From the NCBI RefSeq assembly GCF_025642155.1, contig NZ_CP106798.1:8990001-9054000 (forward strand): DNA of 64,000 nucleotides. Direction: 5' to 3'. A program made the position numbers and the translations under genes. Each line of letters opens with the position of its first letter. Positions within the stretch are counted from its first letter, which is position 1. This DNA comes from Streptomyces sp. HUAS 15-9 (GTDB taxonomy: Bacteria; Actinomycetota; Actinomycetes; Streptomycetales; Streptomycetaceae). Shown here piece by piece: positions 1-9,604 of this stretch. Under the pieces are notes generated by a model. It saw nothing but the letters and a program-made list of their open reading frames with translations, did no database searches and was not told where the DNA came from.

Positions 1-157
1 AACACGTTGATCCGGCCGGGCAGCCGATGCGAGGACGCCAACGTGACCGGCAGTCGGCCGGCAGGCAGCGCGGGGGATCCTGCCGCGTGCGGCGCCGAGG
101 GTCCGGCGCCTGCCACTGGCGGCGATCCGAGCCACCGGTGTTAGATCGATCCAATAG
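1..157. other. Window-edge non-coding stretch
   Basis: I see no convincing coding frame here. The stretch lies downstream of the minus-strand HAD gene. GGCGCC appears twice near positions 90-110 and could form a short hairpin behind that gene, but without a T tract I do not call it a terminator. Confidence 0.4.
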
Positions 158-859
158 CTAGCGCCGCGTGTCCCGGCGGCGGGCGGACCCACCGCAGATC
201 CACACGTAGGCCGTCTCGGCCACAAAGGCGCTCCGGCCCTCCGCGAAGACCAGGCCGGCGGTGGCGAACGACGCGACATCCGTCCCGCCGGCCGGGACGG
301 CGATGCAGCTCATCCCTGCCCGGTACGCCGCCTCCACCCCTGGTACGGCGTCCTCGATGACGACACAGCGGCCCGGCGCAGCCCCCAGCCGCTGCGCGGC
401 CTCCAGGAACACGTCTGGGGCGGGTTTACCGCGGCCGACCTCCTCGGCCGACACCACCACGGAGATCATGTCGTCCAGGCCGGCTGAGCGGAGCACGGAC
501 ATGATGGCGGCCCGGGAAGATCCCGATGCAATCGCCATCGGCAGCCCGGCTCCTCGCAGCAGACCGACCAACCTGCGCATCTGCGGAAAGACGTGCATCG
601 ACCGGCCGGCCAGCTCCAGGTAGCACCGGTTCTGCTGCCTCAGCAACTCCTCGACGGCGGTCACGATGCCGTACCGCTCCCGCAGCACCTCGAGCGTCTC
701 CTTGGTGCCGACGCCGACGAACTCCTCGTGGTCCGACCAGGTGTAGTCCCTGACGCCATGATCGATGAAGAGACGGCGCGCCGACTCGTAGTACAGCGGT
801 TCGCTGTCCACCAGAGTGCCGTCCAAGTCGAATATCACTGCTTGTGCAAGGTCGCTCAT
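158..859 (-). CDS. HAD-superfamily hydrolase (beta-phosphoglucomutase-like phosphatase)
   Basis: A soluble 233-residue phosphatase or phosphomutase of HAD subfamily IA. Motif I is DLDGT at residues 11-15, in a VIFDLDGTLVDSE context. It is followed by the helical cap typical of the beta-phosphoglucomutase group, motif II SGSS, the motif III lysine in GKPAPD and motif IV VIEDAVPGVEAA, so all catalytic elements are present. The frame extends 71 codons further upstream, but that part has no HAD homology, and ATG at 859 places motif I at the usual distance. The substrate cannot be read from sequence; small sugar phosphates are usual for the family. The gene is monocistronic and divergent from the exporter at 1290. 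Confidence 0.85.
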   Translation of the reverse strand: MSDLAQAVIFDLDGTLVDSEPLYYESARRLFIDHGVRDYTWSDHEEFVGVGTKETLEVLRERYGIVTAVEELLRQQNRCYLELAGRSMHVFPQMRRLVGLLRGAGLPMAIASGSSRAAIMSVLRSAGLDDMISVVVSAEEVGRGKPAPDVFLEAAQRLGAAPGRCVVIEDAVPGVEAAYRAGMSCIAVPAGGTDVASFATAGLVFAEGRSAFVAETAYVWICGGSARRRDTRR

Positions 860-1289
860 GCCTCGGATGATGTCACGCTCGTCAGCGACCAATCCGTCAG
901 AGCGCTGGAAGACACGATCGATCTGCCGGTGGTCAGGACGACCGACTCGGGTATGAGGACGGCTTCGGCGCATGGCGCCAAGTCCAGGAGCGGAGCTACG
1001 TCTTCCGGCACCGGGAGACGGGGCACACCACAGACGCGCGATCGGTGCGGGCGTACCACCGAGGGGATCCACTCACCGCGACGTAGGTGCGGCGCAGTCC
1101 GTCCGCCGGCTGGCAGCCCCGGCCGTGTTCGTGACCAGGCTGGTGACGAGCCTGGACGGCGTGCGCCGGGCCTCGGCTGACCCGAACGCTGGGCTCCCGC
1201 GCGTGTCGGCCCGTCAGAGCCCGGCGGGTGCGCGGTGGCACGGGTTAGCGTCGACCGACATGCGACGTGGGAGTACGGGAGGTATTGCG
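860..1289. other. Divergent intergenic region with an unassigned coding-like stretch
   Basis: This separates the HAD gene (minus) from the exporter (plus). On the plus strand, about 950-1086 holds an open frame with fairly high GC3 that reads like a protein C-terminus (GYEDGFGAWRQVQERSYVF, then a stop near 1086). It has no start codon with a ribosome site, and I do not recognise the family. It may be a gene remnant. Confidence 0.3.
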
Positions 1290-2825
1290 GTGCCGACGGT
1301 TCCGTCACGCACCAACGCGACAACCCTGCCCATCATCCTCGGCCTTTCCCTCGCTTTCACGGTCACGGTCGTCGACCCGTTGGTGCTCAGCCTGAATCTG
1401 CCGCAGGTGAGCCGGGCCCTTCATGTCCCGGCGCAGGCACTCGGACTGCTGGGCGGAGCGGCGACGCTGGTGATGGCCTCCGCCGTCCTCGCCGCGGGCG
1501 GTCTCGGGGACATCTTCGGGCTCAAGCGGCTGCTGATGCTGGGACTGGTCGTCGTCACGGTCGTCGACCTGCTCTCCATGTTTTCCCCCGGCTACGGCTT
1601 CCTGCTGGCGATGCGTTTTCTGGACGGGCTGGGGATGACCGCGCTGCTGGCAGTGCCGCTGGCCCTGCTGAAAGTGTCGGTACCGCCAGAGAAGCGGCCA
1701 CTGGGCATCGGCGTCCTGATGGCCGTCACAACGATCTTGTGCGGAGTGATCCCCACGTTCACGGGCTGGGCGGTGGTGGCCGTCGGCTGGCGGTTCCTGT
1801 TCCTGATCGCCCCCCTGCTGTGCCTGGTCTCGCTCTGGTTGACGGCCCGGTACGTCCCCGAGTCACCCGTCCAGCAGGGCCGTCGCCTCGACGTGGTGGG
1901 TGTGACCCTGATCGGCACCGCCCTGCTGGTCCTCGTCGTCGGCCTCGCGGCGGCGCAGAACGGCATCTCCCGGCCCGAGGCCTTGGTGCCGTTCGCGGTC
2001 AGCACAGTCGTCGCCGTGTTCTTCGTGCTCCACGAACGTCAGACTCCTGAACCTGCCCTCGACCTGGCGCTGTTCCGCAGCGCACCGTTCAACGTGGCCC
2101 TGGCGGCGACCCTCACGCTGAACTTCCTCGCCGCCGGACTCAGCATCGTCCTGGGGCAGTTCGGAAGCGTCGTGCTGTCGCTGTCCCCCGAGGCCATCGG
2201 CTTGCTGTACCTTCCCGGCACACTACTGATCGCCGGTGCCCTGATCCTGGCCGGGAGCCTGGTGGGCAAGTACACCCCGCGGCCGGTGATGGTCACCGGC
2301 CTGCTGGTGATGGCGGCAAGCGGGCTGGTGATGGCGGGCACGGCGGGCCCCACGATGGCTGTGTGGCTGCTCGTGCCGACCACATGGCTGTGCAACCTCG
2401 GGTCTCTGGTCACCTCCACATCAGTGTCCGAGACGGTGCTCTCCCAAGCACCGCCCGGGCATTCCGGCACGGTGGCCTCCGTTCAGATGGCTTTCGCGAT
2501 GACCGGCTCCGCGCTCGGACCCACCGTCTACCTTCTGCTCTTCAACTTCTTCTTCCAGCGGGAGTGGCTGGCGGACGCAAAGTCACGCGACCTGTCGGTG
2601 AGAAAGGCCGAACAGGCCGTGGATGCCGTGCGCAGCGGGATGGCGCAGAGCCCGGGTGGCGTCGGATACGACCCGAACTTGCTCCGACAGGCTTCAGGAC
2701 TGAAACTCGGACTGGACTTCGCCGACGGACTGCGGCTCACCATGCTGGCGGTCAGCATCCTGCCCCTCATGGTGGCGACGGTGGCCTTCTTGCTGATGCC
2801 TCGCCGCAAGGAGTCCCGGGCGTAG
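1290..2825 (+). CDS. MFS drug/metabolite exporter (DHA2, 14-TM type)
   Basis: An integral membrane proton-coupled exporter of 511 residues. About 14 hydrophobic segments run from LPIILGLSLAFTVTVV to a final helix just before the charged tail PRRKESRA. A motif A-like loop, GGLGDIFGLKRL, follows TM2, and there is a long extracytoplasmic loop before the last helix, as in DHA2 proteins. The start is GTG at 1290, because GGGAGG at 1277-1282 sits 7 nt upstream; the ATG at 1260 has no such site. No regulator of the TetR or MarR type adjoins, so the substrate is unknown. Family assignment is firm, specificity is not. Confidence 0.85.
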   Translation: MPTVPSRTNATTLPIILGLSLAFTVTVVDPLVLSLNLPQVSRALHVPAQALGLLGGAATLVMASAVLAAGGLGDIFGLKRLLMLGLVVVTVVDLLSMFSPGYGFLLAMRFLDGLGMTALLAVPLALLKVSVPPEKRPLGIGVLMAVTTILCGVIPTFTGWAVVAVGWRFLFLIAPLLCLVSLWLTARYVPESPVQQGRRLDVVGVTLIGTALLVLVVGLAAAQNGISRPEALVPFAVSTVVAVFFVLHERQTPEPALDLALFRSAPFNVALAATLTLNFLAAGLSIVLGQFGSVVLSLSPEAIGLLYLPGTLLIAGALILAGSLVGKYTPRPVMVTGLLVMAASGLVMAGTAGPTMAVWLLVPTTWLCNLGSLVTSTSVSETVLSQAPPGHSGTVASVQMAFAMTGSALGPTVYLLLFNFFFQREWLADAKSRDLSVRKAEQAVDAVRSGMAQSPGGVGYDPNLLRQASGLKLGLDFADGLRLTMLAVSILPLMVATVAFLLMPRRKESRA

Positions 2826-3043
2826 GGCTCAGCCCGGGCCGCGGTGAGCTGATGTCGGTCTTGGCGCAGAGCCGCTCAATGCCGGATTCGCGCGGGCGGG
2901 GCCGGCTCCGCAGACAGGCAAGCCGCTTGGAAACGTGGGGACTTCGGGGGCGGAGCACAGTAGACCGCACCCTTGCTCATCGAGTACGCCGACTCGGGCA
3001 CTGGGCAGCACTCAGGACGGCGCCATGGGATTCCGCGGTGTCG

Positions 3044-4579
3044 TCAGACGAGGTGGCGGATCGGCGGGCACTCCCATCGTGCGTCGATGACTTCGGGGCG
3101 TGGCAGGTACATACGCAAGGCGATGAACCAGATGCCCTGTTCCGGTGTGGGCAGCCAGTTGGGCTCCCGGGCGGGACCCGGGGACTCGGGCTGTAGATGG
3201 AGGGTCAGGCTTCCATCCGCGTCCGTGACCAGTCCCGGGGTACGGTCGCCGATCGAGTAGCGGCCGATCGGGTTGGGGACCAGGTTCCTGTCCTCCCCGT
3301 AGACGGTCAGGGACCAGAACGCGTCGACAGGAGGCAGATCCCCCGGTTCGAAGCGCAGTTCGTAGCGGCCCGTGGACAGCTTGCCGCCGTCGGAGTCGTG
3401 GAAGGCGGCAAGGTACACCGCTTCCTGGGGATCGTTGGCGGCGACACCGACCAGGGACTGTTCCGCGGCTCGCCTCAGGAAATCGTCCCCGAACCTTCCC
3501 AACTGGGGTGGCGGGTAGAGCCAGCCGTTGATGACATGGGCCCATTCGCCACTGAGCAGTTGCTGTTCGAGCATCGGTGCGGCGGTGGCCGCGGCCCGGA
3601 TCAGGCTCTGCTTGACGGATTCGGGCTGGGCTTCGACATCGAGACCGGGCCCGATGCCGATCTCGGCGAACTGCTTGAGCAGGACGTCGTGGTGCCGGGG
3701 TGGCGGATTCTCGGCCAGCATCGCGTTCAGGGTCTTCCACGGCCCGAGCCGATCCTGTGCGACGTCGATCGGTTCCAGCACGTCGCGGCGTTGCGGAAGG
3801 TGCGCTCCCTCCTTGCCGAAAAGGTGGAGCGGGGTCAGCCGGTACCGGCGCTGAAGCGCATGCACGTGCGAGAGGTCGCGCTCGCCTGCGACGAGGGTCC
3901 GGCCCACGATGACGATCCAGGGACTGGGTGCGGTCTCCGTGCGGTGGACCCCTTTGGGGAGGTCTCCCGTCCATCCTGGCCCGACGAGGGCGAAGTCTCC
4001 GGCATGCGGTCCGGTGGCACGCTGTCCCACGTAGCCGTAGTTGTCGGAGGTGACGCCGACCAGTTCGAAGGTGAAGTAGCGGTCGCCCATGTCCGGGTGC
4101 GAGAGGATGATGGGTTCCTCGCTCAGGTCGACCCAGGCGAACGAGTACAACGTGTCGTTGTTGGGGCTCAGGCCCTCCCGGTCGGAGGCGTCGAAGAGCC
4201 TGCCGGCGTGCCAGAAGTGGTTGACGGCGGCATACGGTGTCGCATCGGTGTCGGGTTTCTGGGTCACCCACCGGTGGCGGAGCCCGGCGTTGTAGATGTA
4301 CGGGAAGCCATAGACAAAGGCCTGTTCCCCGAGCGTGTAGGCGTATTCTCGGCGCCAGTCGCTGACGTGGCCGGTCAGCACCGGCTTCACCGACTCCCAC
4401 ATCAGAGGCAGCGCCTGCGATGCCTCGCGTGCGCGTCCGACCGTTGCTCGTGGGTGGCGCACGGCGTCCGCCGTGGCCCTGCCTGTCGCCATCGCCGCCT
4501 GGCCGATGCCCGACGCCACTTCCGTGAGTTGGTGGCTCAGTCGCTGCACGGGACGGGCGCTCGTGGATGCAGAGGCCAT
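3044..4579 (-). CDS. DUF1254/DUF1214 domain protein
   Basis: A 511-residue protein with an N-terminal DUF1254 region (EYAYTLGEQAFVYGFPYIYN, then VNHFWHAGRLFD and SPNNDTLYSFAWVDLS) and a C-terminal DUF1214 region (RYELRFEPGDLPPVDAFWSLTVY followed by RYSIGDRTPGL). Both domains are complete and in their usual order. Family members are of poorly defined function, and many are exported, but this one has no obvious signal peptide; residues 1-60 are an Ala-rich amphipathic stretch. ATG at 4579 follows a GAGAGGAG site. A weak copy of the island palindrome (GGGCCGACAGGCTG, 4664-4677) lies 85 bp upstream. Confidence 0.8.
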   Translation of the reverse strand: MASASTSARPVQRLSHQLTEVASGIGQAAMATGRATADAVRHPRATVGRAREASQALPLMWESVKPVLTGHVSDWRREYAYTLGEQAFVYGFPYIYNAGLRHRWVTQKPDTDATPYAAVNHFWHAGRLFDASDREGLSPNNDTLYSFAWVDLSEEPIILSHPDMGDRYFTFELVGVTSDNYGYVGQRATGPHAGDFALVGPGWTGDLPKGVHRTETAPSPWIVIVGRTLVAGERDLSHVHALQRRYRLTPLHLFGKEGAHLPQRRDVLEPIDVAQDRLGPWKTLNAMLAENPPPRHHDVLLKQFAEIGIGPGLDVEAQPESVKQSLIRAAATAAPMLEQQLLSGEWAHVINGWLYPPPQLGRFGDDFLRRAAEQSLVGVAANDPQEAVYLAAFHDSDGGKLSTGRYELRFEPGDLPPVDAFWSLTVYGEDRNLVPNPIGRYSIGDRTPGLVTDADGSLTLHLQPESPGPAREPNWLPTPEQGIWFIALRMYLPRPEVIDARWECPPIRHLV

Positions 4580-4796
4580 CACTGCGCTCCTCTCCAGCAC
4601 GGCCTGCCACAACAAAGGCTGGGCAACCGACCACCGTCGCAGACGATCCCGGCTCCTCGTTGTGGGCCGACAGGCTGCATCGTTCGCCGTGCCACGTCGA
4701 GTATCGGGCAAGTTGCTTCATGCGGCAGGACCTACCAACTCGAGTAGATCACCGCAGCCGGGGCCCGGCAACCGCGCTCGGCCTCACGGCTGCGTG

Positions 4797-5322
4797 CCGT
4801 CGTCAAGATCAAGGGCGAGGTGCTCGCCGAGGCCGCCGAGCCAAGGACGAAACCGTCCGGCCCAATGGGCGGACGAGGCCGCCTCAGTTCACGATCTCGG
4901 CGTCCAGTTCGCAGTGGTCGTCGGGGCGGCAATTTTCTCCGAGGACGGAGGCGGGGAACGGGGGCATCGGGCGGCCCGAGGCAGATGACATCGGCATGCT
5001 CGGGACGGTGATGAGTGCCTGATGCCGTGCGGTGCGCTCACCGCACGCAGTGAGCGGGACGTGCGGGTCATGAGAGCCATCGCGCTGGAGATCATCGTTG
5101 AGCTGTTGACTCGCCTGCGTGCGGACCGGCACCTTCGGCGACGCCGGATCGTCGTGCTGACCGGGGGCACGCAGCAGCCCCTGCGACCGATTACGCCGCG
5201 GTGCAGAGATCCCTCGAGCTGTCGGCCGACGTGCTTGTGGTCGCCAGGAGCCGTGTTGACGGCGTCTGCGACAATGACCTCAAGACCCATCCGGACGCGA
5301 AGCGTTTACACCACCCCAAATA
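4797..5322 (+). pseudogene. UMP kinase (pyrH paralogue) remnant
   Basis: Pieces of a UMP kinase occur in the right order but in different frames: VVKIKGEVLAE (the LSGE-like N-terminus), VQFAVVVGAAIFSEDGG (IAVVIGGGNFFRG), DDIGMLGTVMSA (DYMGMLGTVMN), LRADRHLRRRRIVVLTGGTQQP, and TDYAAVQRSLELSADVLVV continuing to RVDGVCDNDLKTHPDAKRL (the KVDGVYD region). At least four frame changes separate them, so no functional kinase can be made. The last quarter is missing; the remnant runs into the C-terminal codons of the convergent ATP-grasp gene. The true pyrH must be elsewhere, since the enzyme is essential. Confidence 0.75.
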
Positions 5323-6518
5323 CCGCCACTGCTGTTGACCGCCCCGCGGAAGGGGCCCGTGAACCGCTCGCTGCGGCGCCTCGCTTCGGGACCCCAGACG
5401 CCGCCGGTGAATCCGTCCGCGTCACGGACAGCGGTCCGGCCCCGGCGGGCAGGTGTGAGGACACCGGAACGGTGCCTGGTCAAGTCGCGGACGAATGCGA
5501 AGAGTTCGCGGCCGAGCGAGCGCCCCGCGGCAGCGAAGAGATCGGGGTAGAGCCCAGGGTAGGTGTTCTCGTCCACGATGATGGGTCGGCCCTCGTACAG
5601 AATCAGGTCGAAGCCGACCAGCGGCAGGCCCAGGGCCAGCTGGGCCCGCTGGACGAGCCCGGCGTGCGCCGGGGGGACGTGGCAGCCGTCGACATCGCCG
5701 CCGATCCCCTCAGGGTCGTACACCTTCCATGCATCGGCGGACAAACGGGTGAAGCGGTGGCCGCGCTTGCGATAGCCGTACATCAGGGTGCCGTTGATGA
5801 GGGTCGTACCGATCCAGTCGGCAGGGCTGTTGGGATAGAAGCGCTCAAGGAGGAAGGTGTGCTCCGTCGTCCGGGCGAGCGTGCTGTCCAGGTAGTCCGC
5901 CAGGTCCCGCAGGATCGCGAAGTCCTCGATCAGCAGGACCCCCTGTCCGAAGGAGCCGAGCCTGGGTTTCAGCAGGGCGCGGCCCCATTCCGCGAGTACG
6001 GATGCGGCGGCGGCCGTGTCGCGGCGATCGAGCAGGACCGTGTCGGGCACCGGGAGGCCGGCCCGGGACAGCCGCAGGTGAGCCCGGTACTTGTCGAGGC
6101 CGGTCGAGAAGCGTGCGGGGTCCGGGACAACGGGTATGTCCAGGCTGAGCGTGCGCAGGGCTTCCAGGGCGTAGCTGCCCGGGTCCCGGGGCAAGTTGGC
6201 ATGCCAGACGAAGAGGTCGAGGTCGTTGAGGCAGACCTCACCGCAGTGCACCTTGCCGTCGCGGACCCAGGTGCGACGGATGTCCAGGTCGTGCAGGAAC
6301 TCGACGTCGGTGAGATCCGCCAGCAGTCTCATCAGCAGCGCGTGGTCCTCGGGCGGAATCTTGCCGACCTCCGCCTGCGCGCGCACAGGCGGCGCAGGCG
6401 GAGTCGATTCGCAGGCGGCGGGCGGCAGGAAGGTCCCCACTGTCAGCGTGGGGCGGTGCTCTCCCGGCAAGGGGCTGATGGGTGCCCGCGACGGGCTCGA
6501 CCGAAAACTCTCGCTCAT
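5280..6518 (-). CDS. RimK-like ATP-grasp ligase
   Basis: A 412-residue ATP-grasp enzyme of the RimK/D-Ala-D-Ala-ligase type, which joins a carboxylate to an amine through an acyl phosphate. The N-terminal pre-ATP-grasp part covers roughly residues 25-150. The central fold includes ALLKPRLGSFGQGVLLIED (nucleotide lysine and glycine loop), LLERFYPN and the Mg-binding LPLVGFDLILYEGRPIIVDENTYPG. The last 30 residues are low-complexity and run over the pyrH remnant, so the original C-terminus may have been replaced. ATG at 6518 is preferred because homology begins after it, although no strong ribosome site precedes it. Substrate unknown. Confidence 0.7.
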   Translation of the reverse strand: MSESFRSSPSRAPISPLPGEHRPTLTVGTFLPPAACESTPPAPPVRAQAEVGKIPPEDHALLMRLLADLTDVEFLHDLDIRRTWVRDGKVHCGEVCLNDLDLFVWHANLPRDPGSYALEALRTLSLDIPVVPDPARFSTGLDKYRAHLRLSRAGLPVPDTVLLDRRDTAAAASVLAEWGRALLKPRLGSFGQGVLLIEDFAILRDLADYLDSTLARTTEHTFLLERFYPNSPADWIGTTLINGTLMYGYRKRGHRFTRLSADAWKVYDPEGIGGDVDGCHVPPAHAGLVQRAQLALGLPLVGFDLILYEGRPIIVDENTYPGLYPDLFAAAGRSLGRELFAFVRDLTRHRSGVLTPARRGRTAVRDADGFTGGVWGPEARRRSERFTGPFRGAVNSSGGIWGGVNASRPDGS

Positions 6519-6653
6519 GCGTGGTGTCGCTTCAGGAAAGGTGTCGCCTTCACGGAGAACGGCGCTCTCTCCAGCCCAGCACATCTCGTCGACGGGCGCA
6601 CTTCGGTGACACGGCCGACGATCGGCTCCGGACCGGCCTGACGCGCACTCGGA

Positions 6654-7400
6654 TCAGTAACGCCCGCCGTGCGGGGCCGGCAAGGCGTCGAGGTCGGCGA
6701 GGTCCGCCGCGCCGAGCCTGACGCCAGCCGCGTCGGCGTTGCCCCGCAGGTGCGCCGGGGTCCTGGTCCCCGGGTCGGGCACCACGTACTGGCCCTGGGT
6801 CGGCAGCCGGGCCAGTGCCACCTGTGCCGGCGTGGTCCCCACCCGTTCGGCGACCTCCCGTATCCGGCCGACGATGGCCAGGTCGGCACGCAGCGCGTCG
6901 CGCTGGAAGCGCGGCAGCCGACGCCGCAGGTCGTCCTCGGGCAGGTCGTCGAAGGACGAGAACCTCCCGGCGAGGAAACCTCGCCCGAGGGGCGCGAACG
7001 GCAGGAAGGCGATGCTTTGCTGCTCGCAGTACGGCACCATCTCGACGAGCTGGTCCTGCGTCCAAAACGACAGCTCGGACTGCACCGACGCCACCGGGGC
7101 AGTTGCCGGAACCGCGCTCGGGGCCGGTGAGGGCCAGGCCGACCGACCTTGGTGGCCAGCACCGCATGCCCGCGCCGGACGCCCGCCAGCCCCCTGCCCA
7201 CCGTCCCCTCGTCGGTGTACGGGCCGTACACATCCGCGGTGTCGATCAGCGCCGCGCCCAGGTCGAGTGCCTGGCGGAACACCATGATCGACGTTGCCTC
7301 GTCCCGTGGGCTCCTCCTGTCGTAACCGAAGCTCATGCCCGCGCTCAGGCCCATGCATCCCAGGCCGATGACGCCGGCATGGGCCCCTCTCTGGCGCTCG
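6654..7400 (-). pseudogene. Aldo/keto reductase, internally deleted and frameshifted
   Basis: The N-terminal part reads GVIGLGCMGLSAGMSFGYD, then the catalytic aspartate and tyrosine region ALIDTADVYGPYTDEG and VLATKVG. The C-terminal part, in another frame, reads VASVQSELSFWTQDQLVEM, FLPFAPLGRGFLAGRF and RIREVAERVGTTPAQVALA. About 70-80 residues that normally lie between them (with the catalytic histidine) are missing at about 7090-7150, and the two parts are out of frame. The gene therefore looks dead. Confidence 0.75.
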
Positions 7401-7625
7401 ATCGCCGGTCAGTCCCGGCTCGCGCCTCGGCGTTCCTTCCGATGATGTCCCCGGTCGTTGACCGCGCCCGGTGCAGTTGGGCCGTACGGGGGAGTTGTCC
7501 GCGAGGTGGAGTGGGAGCGGACGGCGGGCGCGCGTCCCGCGGGGCTGTGGTGTGCCGGACGGGCACTCTGGACCGTGGACCGGGACGGGGCCGACGGAAG
7601 AGCGATCGGGCGGCAGGACGGGACC

Positions 7626-9365
7626 GTGGAACGGCAACACAGAACATGGCGGATCAGAGGTCCGGTCAGGGACGCGCCCCAGGCCCTCAGAACCTTGTTC
7701 GTCCTTCTCTCCATCGAGAACGTCCTGATCAACTACACCTCCACCGCCATGAACGTGGCGCTGTCGGCGATCGTCAGGGACCTGCACACCTCGCTGACCG
7801 GCGTGCAGTCGGCGATCTCGCTGTACGCGCTGGTGGTTGCCGCATGTCTGATCACCGGAAGCAAACTCGGCGCACGCCGCGGGTACCCGCGGACCTTCGT
7901 CCTCGGCGGCGAGGTCTTCGGCGTGGGCGCACTGATCACCGCCCTCGGCCCGAGTCTGCCGTTCATGCTGGTCGGCTGGTCCGTGCTGCAGGGGGTCGGC
8001 GTGGCGCTGATGCTTCCGGCGGTGGTGGCCATGCTCACCGCGGCCTTCACCGGGGCCACCCGGACAAAGGTCTTGTCCGCGCTCGGAGTGACCGCGGGAA
8101 TCGGGGCGGCGGCCGGCCCCGTGGTGGGTGGCCTGATCACCCACTACCTCAGTTGGCGAGTGTCGTTCCTCCTGGAAACCGTCGTCACGTCGGCCGTGGT
8201 GCTGCTCATGTGGCGGACGGCCGATCCCGGGCGACCCCGTGTGCGCCCCGGACAGCGCTTCGATGTCCTCGGTGCGCTGCTGTCGGCCGCGGGATTCGGG
8301 CTGCTCGTCGTCGCGACCCTGCTGGCGGGGCGGTACGGCCTGCTCAGGGACCGGAAGGACTTCGAGGTCTTCGGCAATACCCTGCTCCACCGCGGCCAGG
8401 TGTCACCCGTGCCACTGCTCGCTGGCATCGGACTGGCGGTCCTGGGCGTGTTCGCCGGATGGGAGCGTCACCTGATCAGGCGCGGCAGGGACCCGTTGGT
8501 GCGTTTGTCGGTGCTGCGCAACCGCACGATCCGGGTCGGGACCCTGACCCTGGTGATGCAGATCCTGGTCCCCACCGGCATGCTCTTCCTGGTGCCGGTC
8601 TTCCTGCAGACGACTGTGGGCTTCGACGCGCTGCGGAGCGGAGTCACACTGATCGCGGTGCCGTTGGGGCTGACGGTGGCGGCCTCGACGGCCGCCAGGC
8701 TCATCGCAAGCGGGCGGATGACCCACCGCACAGCGCAGATGGGGGCGTTCCTCTGCATGGCCGCCGGCTGCGTCGCGATCGCCGTGATGTTCGACCCGCG
8801 TCAGCGGGAAGTGTCGGCCATAGGCCTGGCACTCGCACCGGGTCTCCTCCTCATCGGGCTCGGCCGGGGCCTGGCCACGACGGTCACCGACCTCATCCAG
8901 TCAGCGCCTCCGCCGGAGGAAGTGAGCGACGTGACGGGATTGTCCCGCACCGCCGGTTATCTCGGAAGTTCGTTCGGAGTCGCGCTCGCCGGCGCATTCA
9001 TGACCACGGCCCTGCTCTTCGCGTTCGAGGCAGCGGCGGATGCCAGCGACGTCTTGTCCTCCGACCAGAAGCAACTCGTCAAGCAGACACTCGACCACCA
9101 GATCCAGATCACCGCCGCGACCGACGGCGCCGTCCGCACAAAGCTGGCATCGCGGGGCATCACGGGCGCGGTGGCCGACGAGCTCGTGCGGATCAACGCC
9201 CGGGCCAGGGGCGAGGCGCTGACCGTCGCGGCCACCGGCATGGGCGCGCTGGCCCTGATCGGATTCGGGCTGGCACTGCGCATTCCCCGCGGTGGCCATC
9301 CGGGTGACAGTATGGCAAACGCACCACCGCCGCCGCCAACACCACCGCCACAACCGTGCGATTGA
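7626..9365 (+). CDS. MFS exporter (DHA2, EmrB/QacA-like)
   Basis: A membrane exporter of about 579 residues with 14 predicted helices. The first is LRTLFVLLSIENVLINY, followed by the motif ITGSKLGARRGYPRTF between TM2 and TM3. A long loop with LSSDQKQLVKQTLDHQIQI precedes the last helix, a feature of the QacA/EmrB group. The C-terminus is a polyproline tail. GTG at 7626 is chosen because it lies just before the first helix, with AGGACGG upstream; starts further 5' (for example GTG at 7509) would add an Arg-rich extension. No regulator is adjacent. Confidence 0.8.
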   Translation: MERQHRTWRIRGPVRDAPQALRTLFVLLSIENVLINYTSTAMNVALSAIVRDLHTSLTGVQSAISLYALVVAACLITGSKLGARRGYPRTFVLGGEVFGVGALITALGPSLPFMLVGWSVLQGVGVALMLPAVVAMLTAAFTGATRTKVLSALGVTAGIGAAAGPVVGGLITHYLSWRVSFLLETVVTSAVVLLMWRTADPGRPRVRPGQRFDVLGALLSAAGFGLLVVATLLAGRYGLLRDRKDFEVFGNTLLHRGQVSPVPLLAGIGLAVLGVFAGWERHLIRRGRDPLVRLSVLRNRTIRVGTLTLVMQILVPTGMLFLVPVFLQTTVGFDALRSGVTLIAVPLGLTVAASTAARLIASGRMTHRTAQMGAFLCMAAGCVAIAVMFDPRQREVSAIGLALAPGLLLIGLGRGLATTVTDLIQSAPPPEEVSDVTGLSRTAGYLGSSFGVALAGAFMTTALLFAFEAAADASDVLSSDQKQLVKQTLDHQIQITAATDGAVRTKLASRGITGAVADELVRINARARGEALTVAATGMGALALIGFGLALRIPRGGHPGDSMANAPPPPPTPPPQPCD

Positions 9366-9379
9366 TACGCCGTCAGTGA

Positions 9380-9408
9380 GCCCGTGTCGAGCCGTCGCCG
9401 AGACGGGC
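9380..9408. terminator. Stem-loop between convergent genes
   Basis: GCCCGTGTCG (9380-9389) pairs with CGAGACGGGC (9399-9408) with one mismatch around a 9-nt loop. It sits between the ends of the exporter (9365) and the hydrolase (9605). It has no T tract, which is common for actinobacterial terminators. Confidence 0.45.
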
Positions 9409-9604
9409 ATGGTGACGCCCTGCTGGAGTGTCCCCGCCTGACAGGGCGAGATGTGTGCGGTCGGCTCGCAGCCGGACACTGGCCGCCGGTCAGGGTCCGT
9501 CCCTGAGCGCATCCTGCTGCCGCCTCGGGGGAGTGGGGGGGGGCGCTGTCGCGCCTACGGCTCGGCGCGGAAGGCCCACTCGGTAACCCGGGGCGGAGGT
9601 CGTG

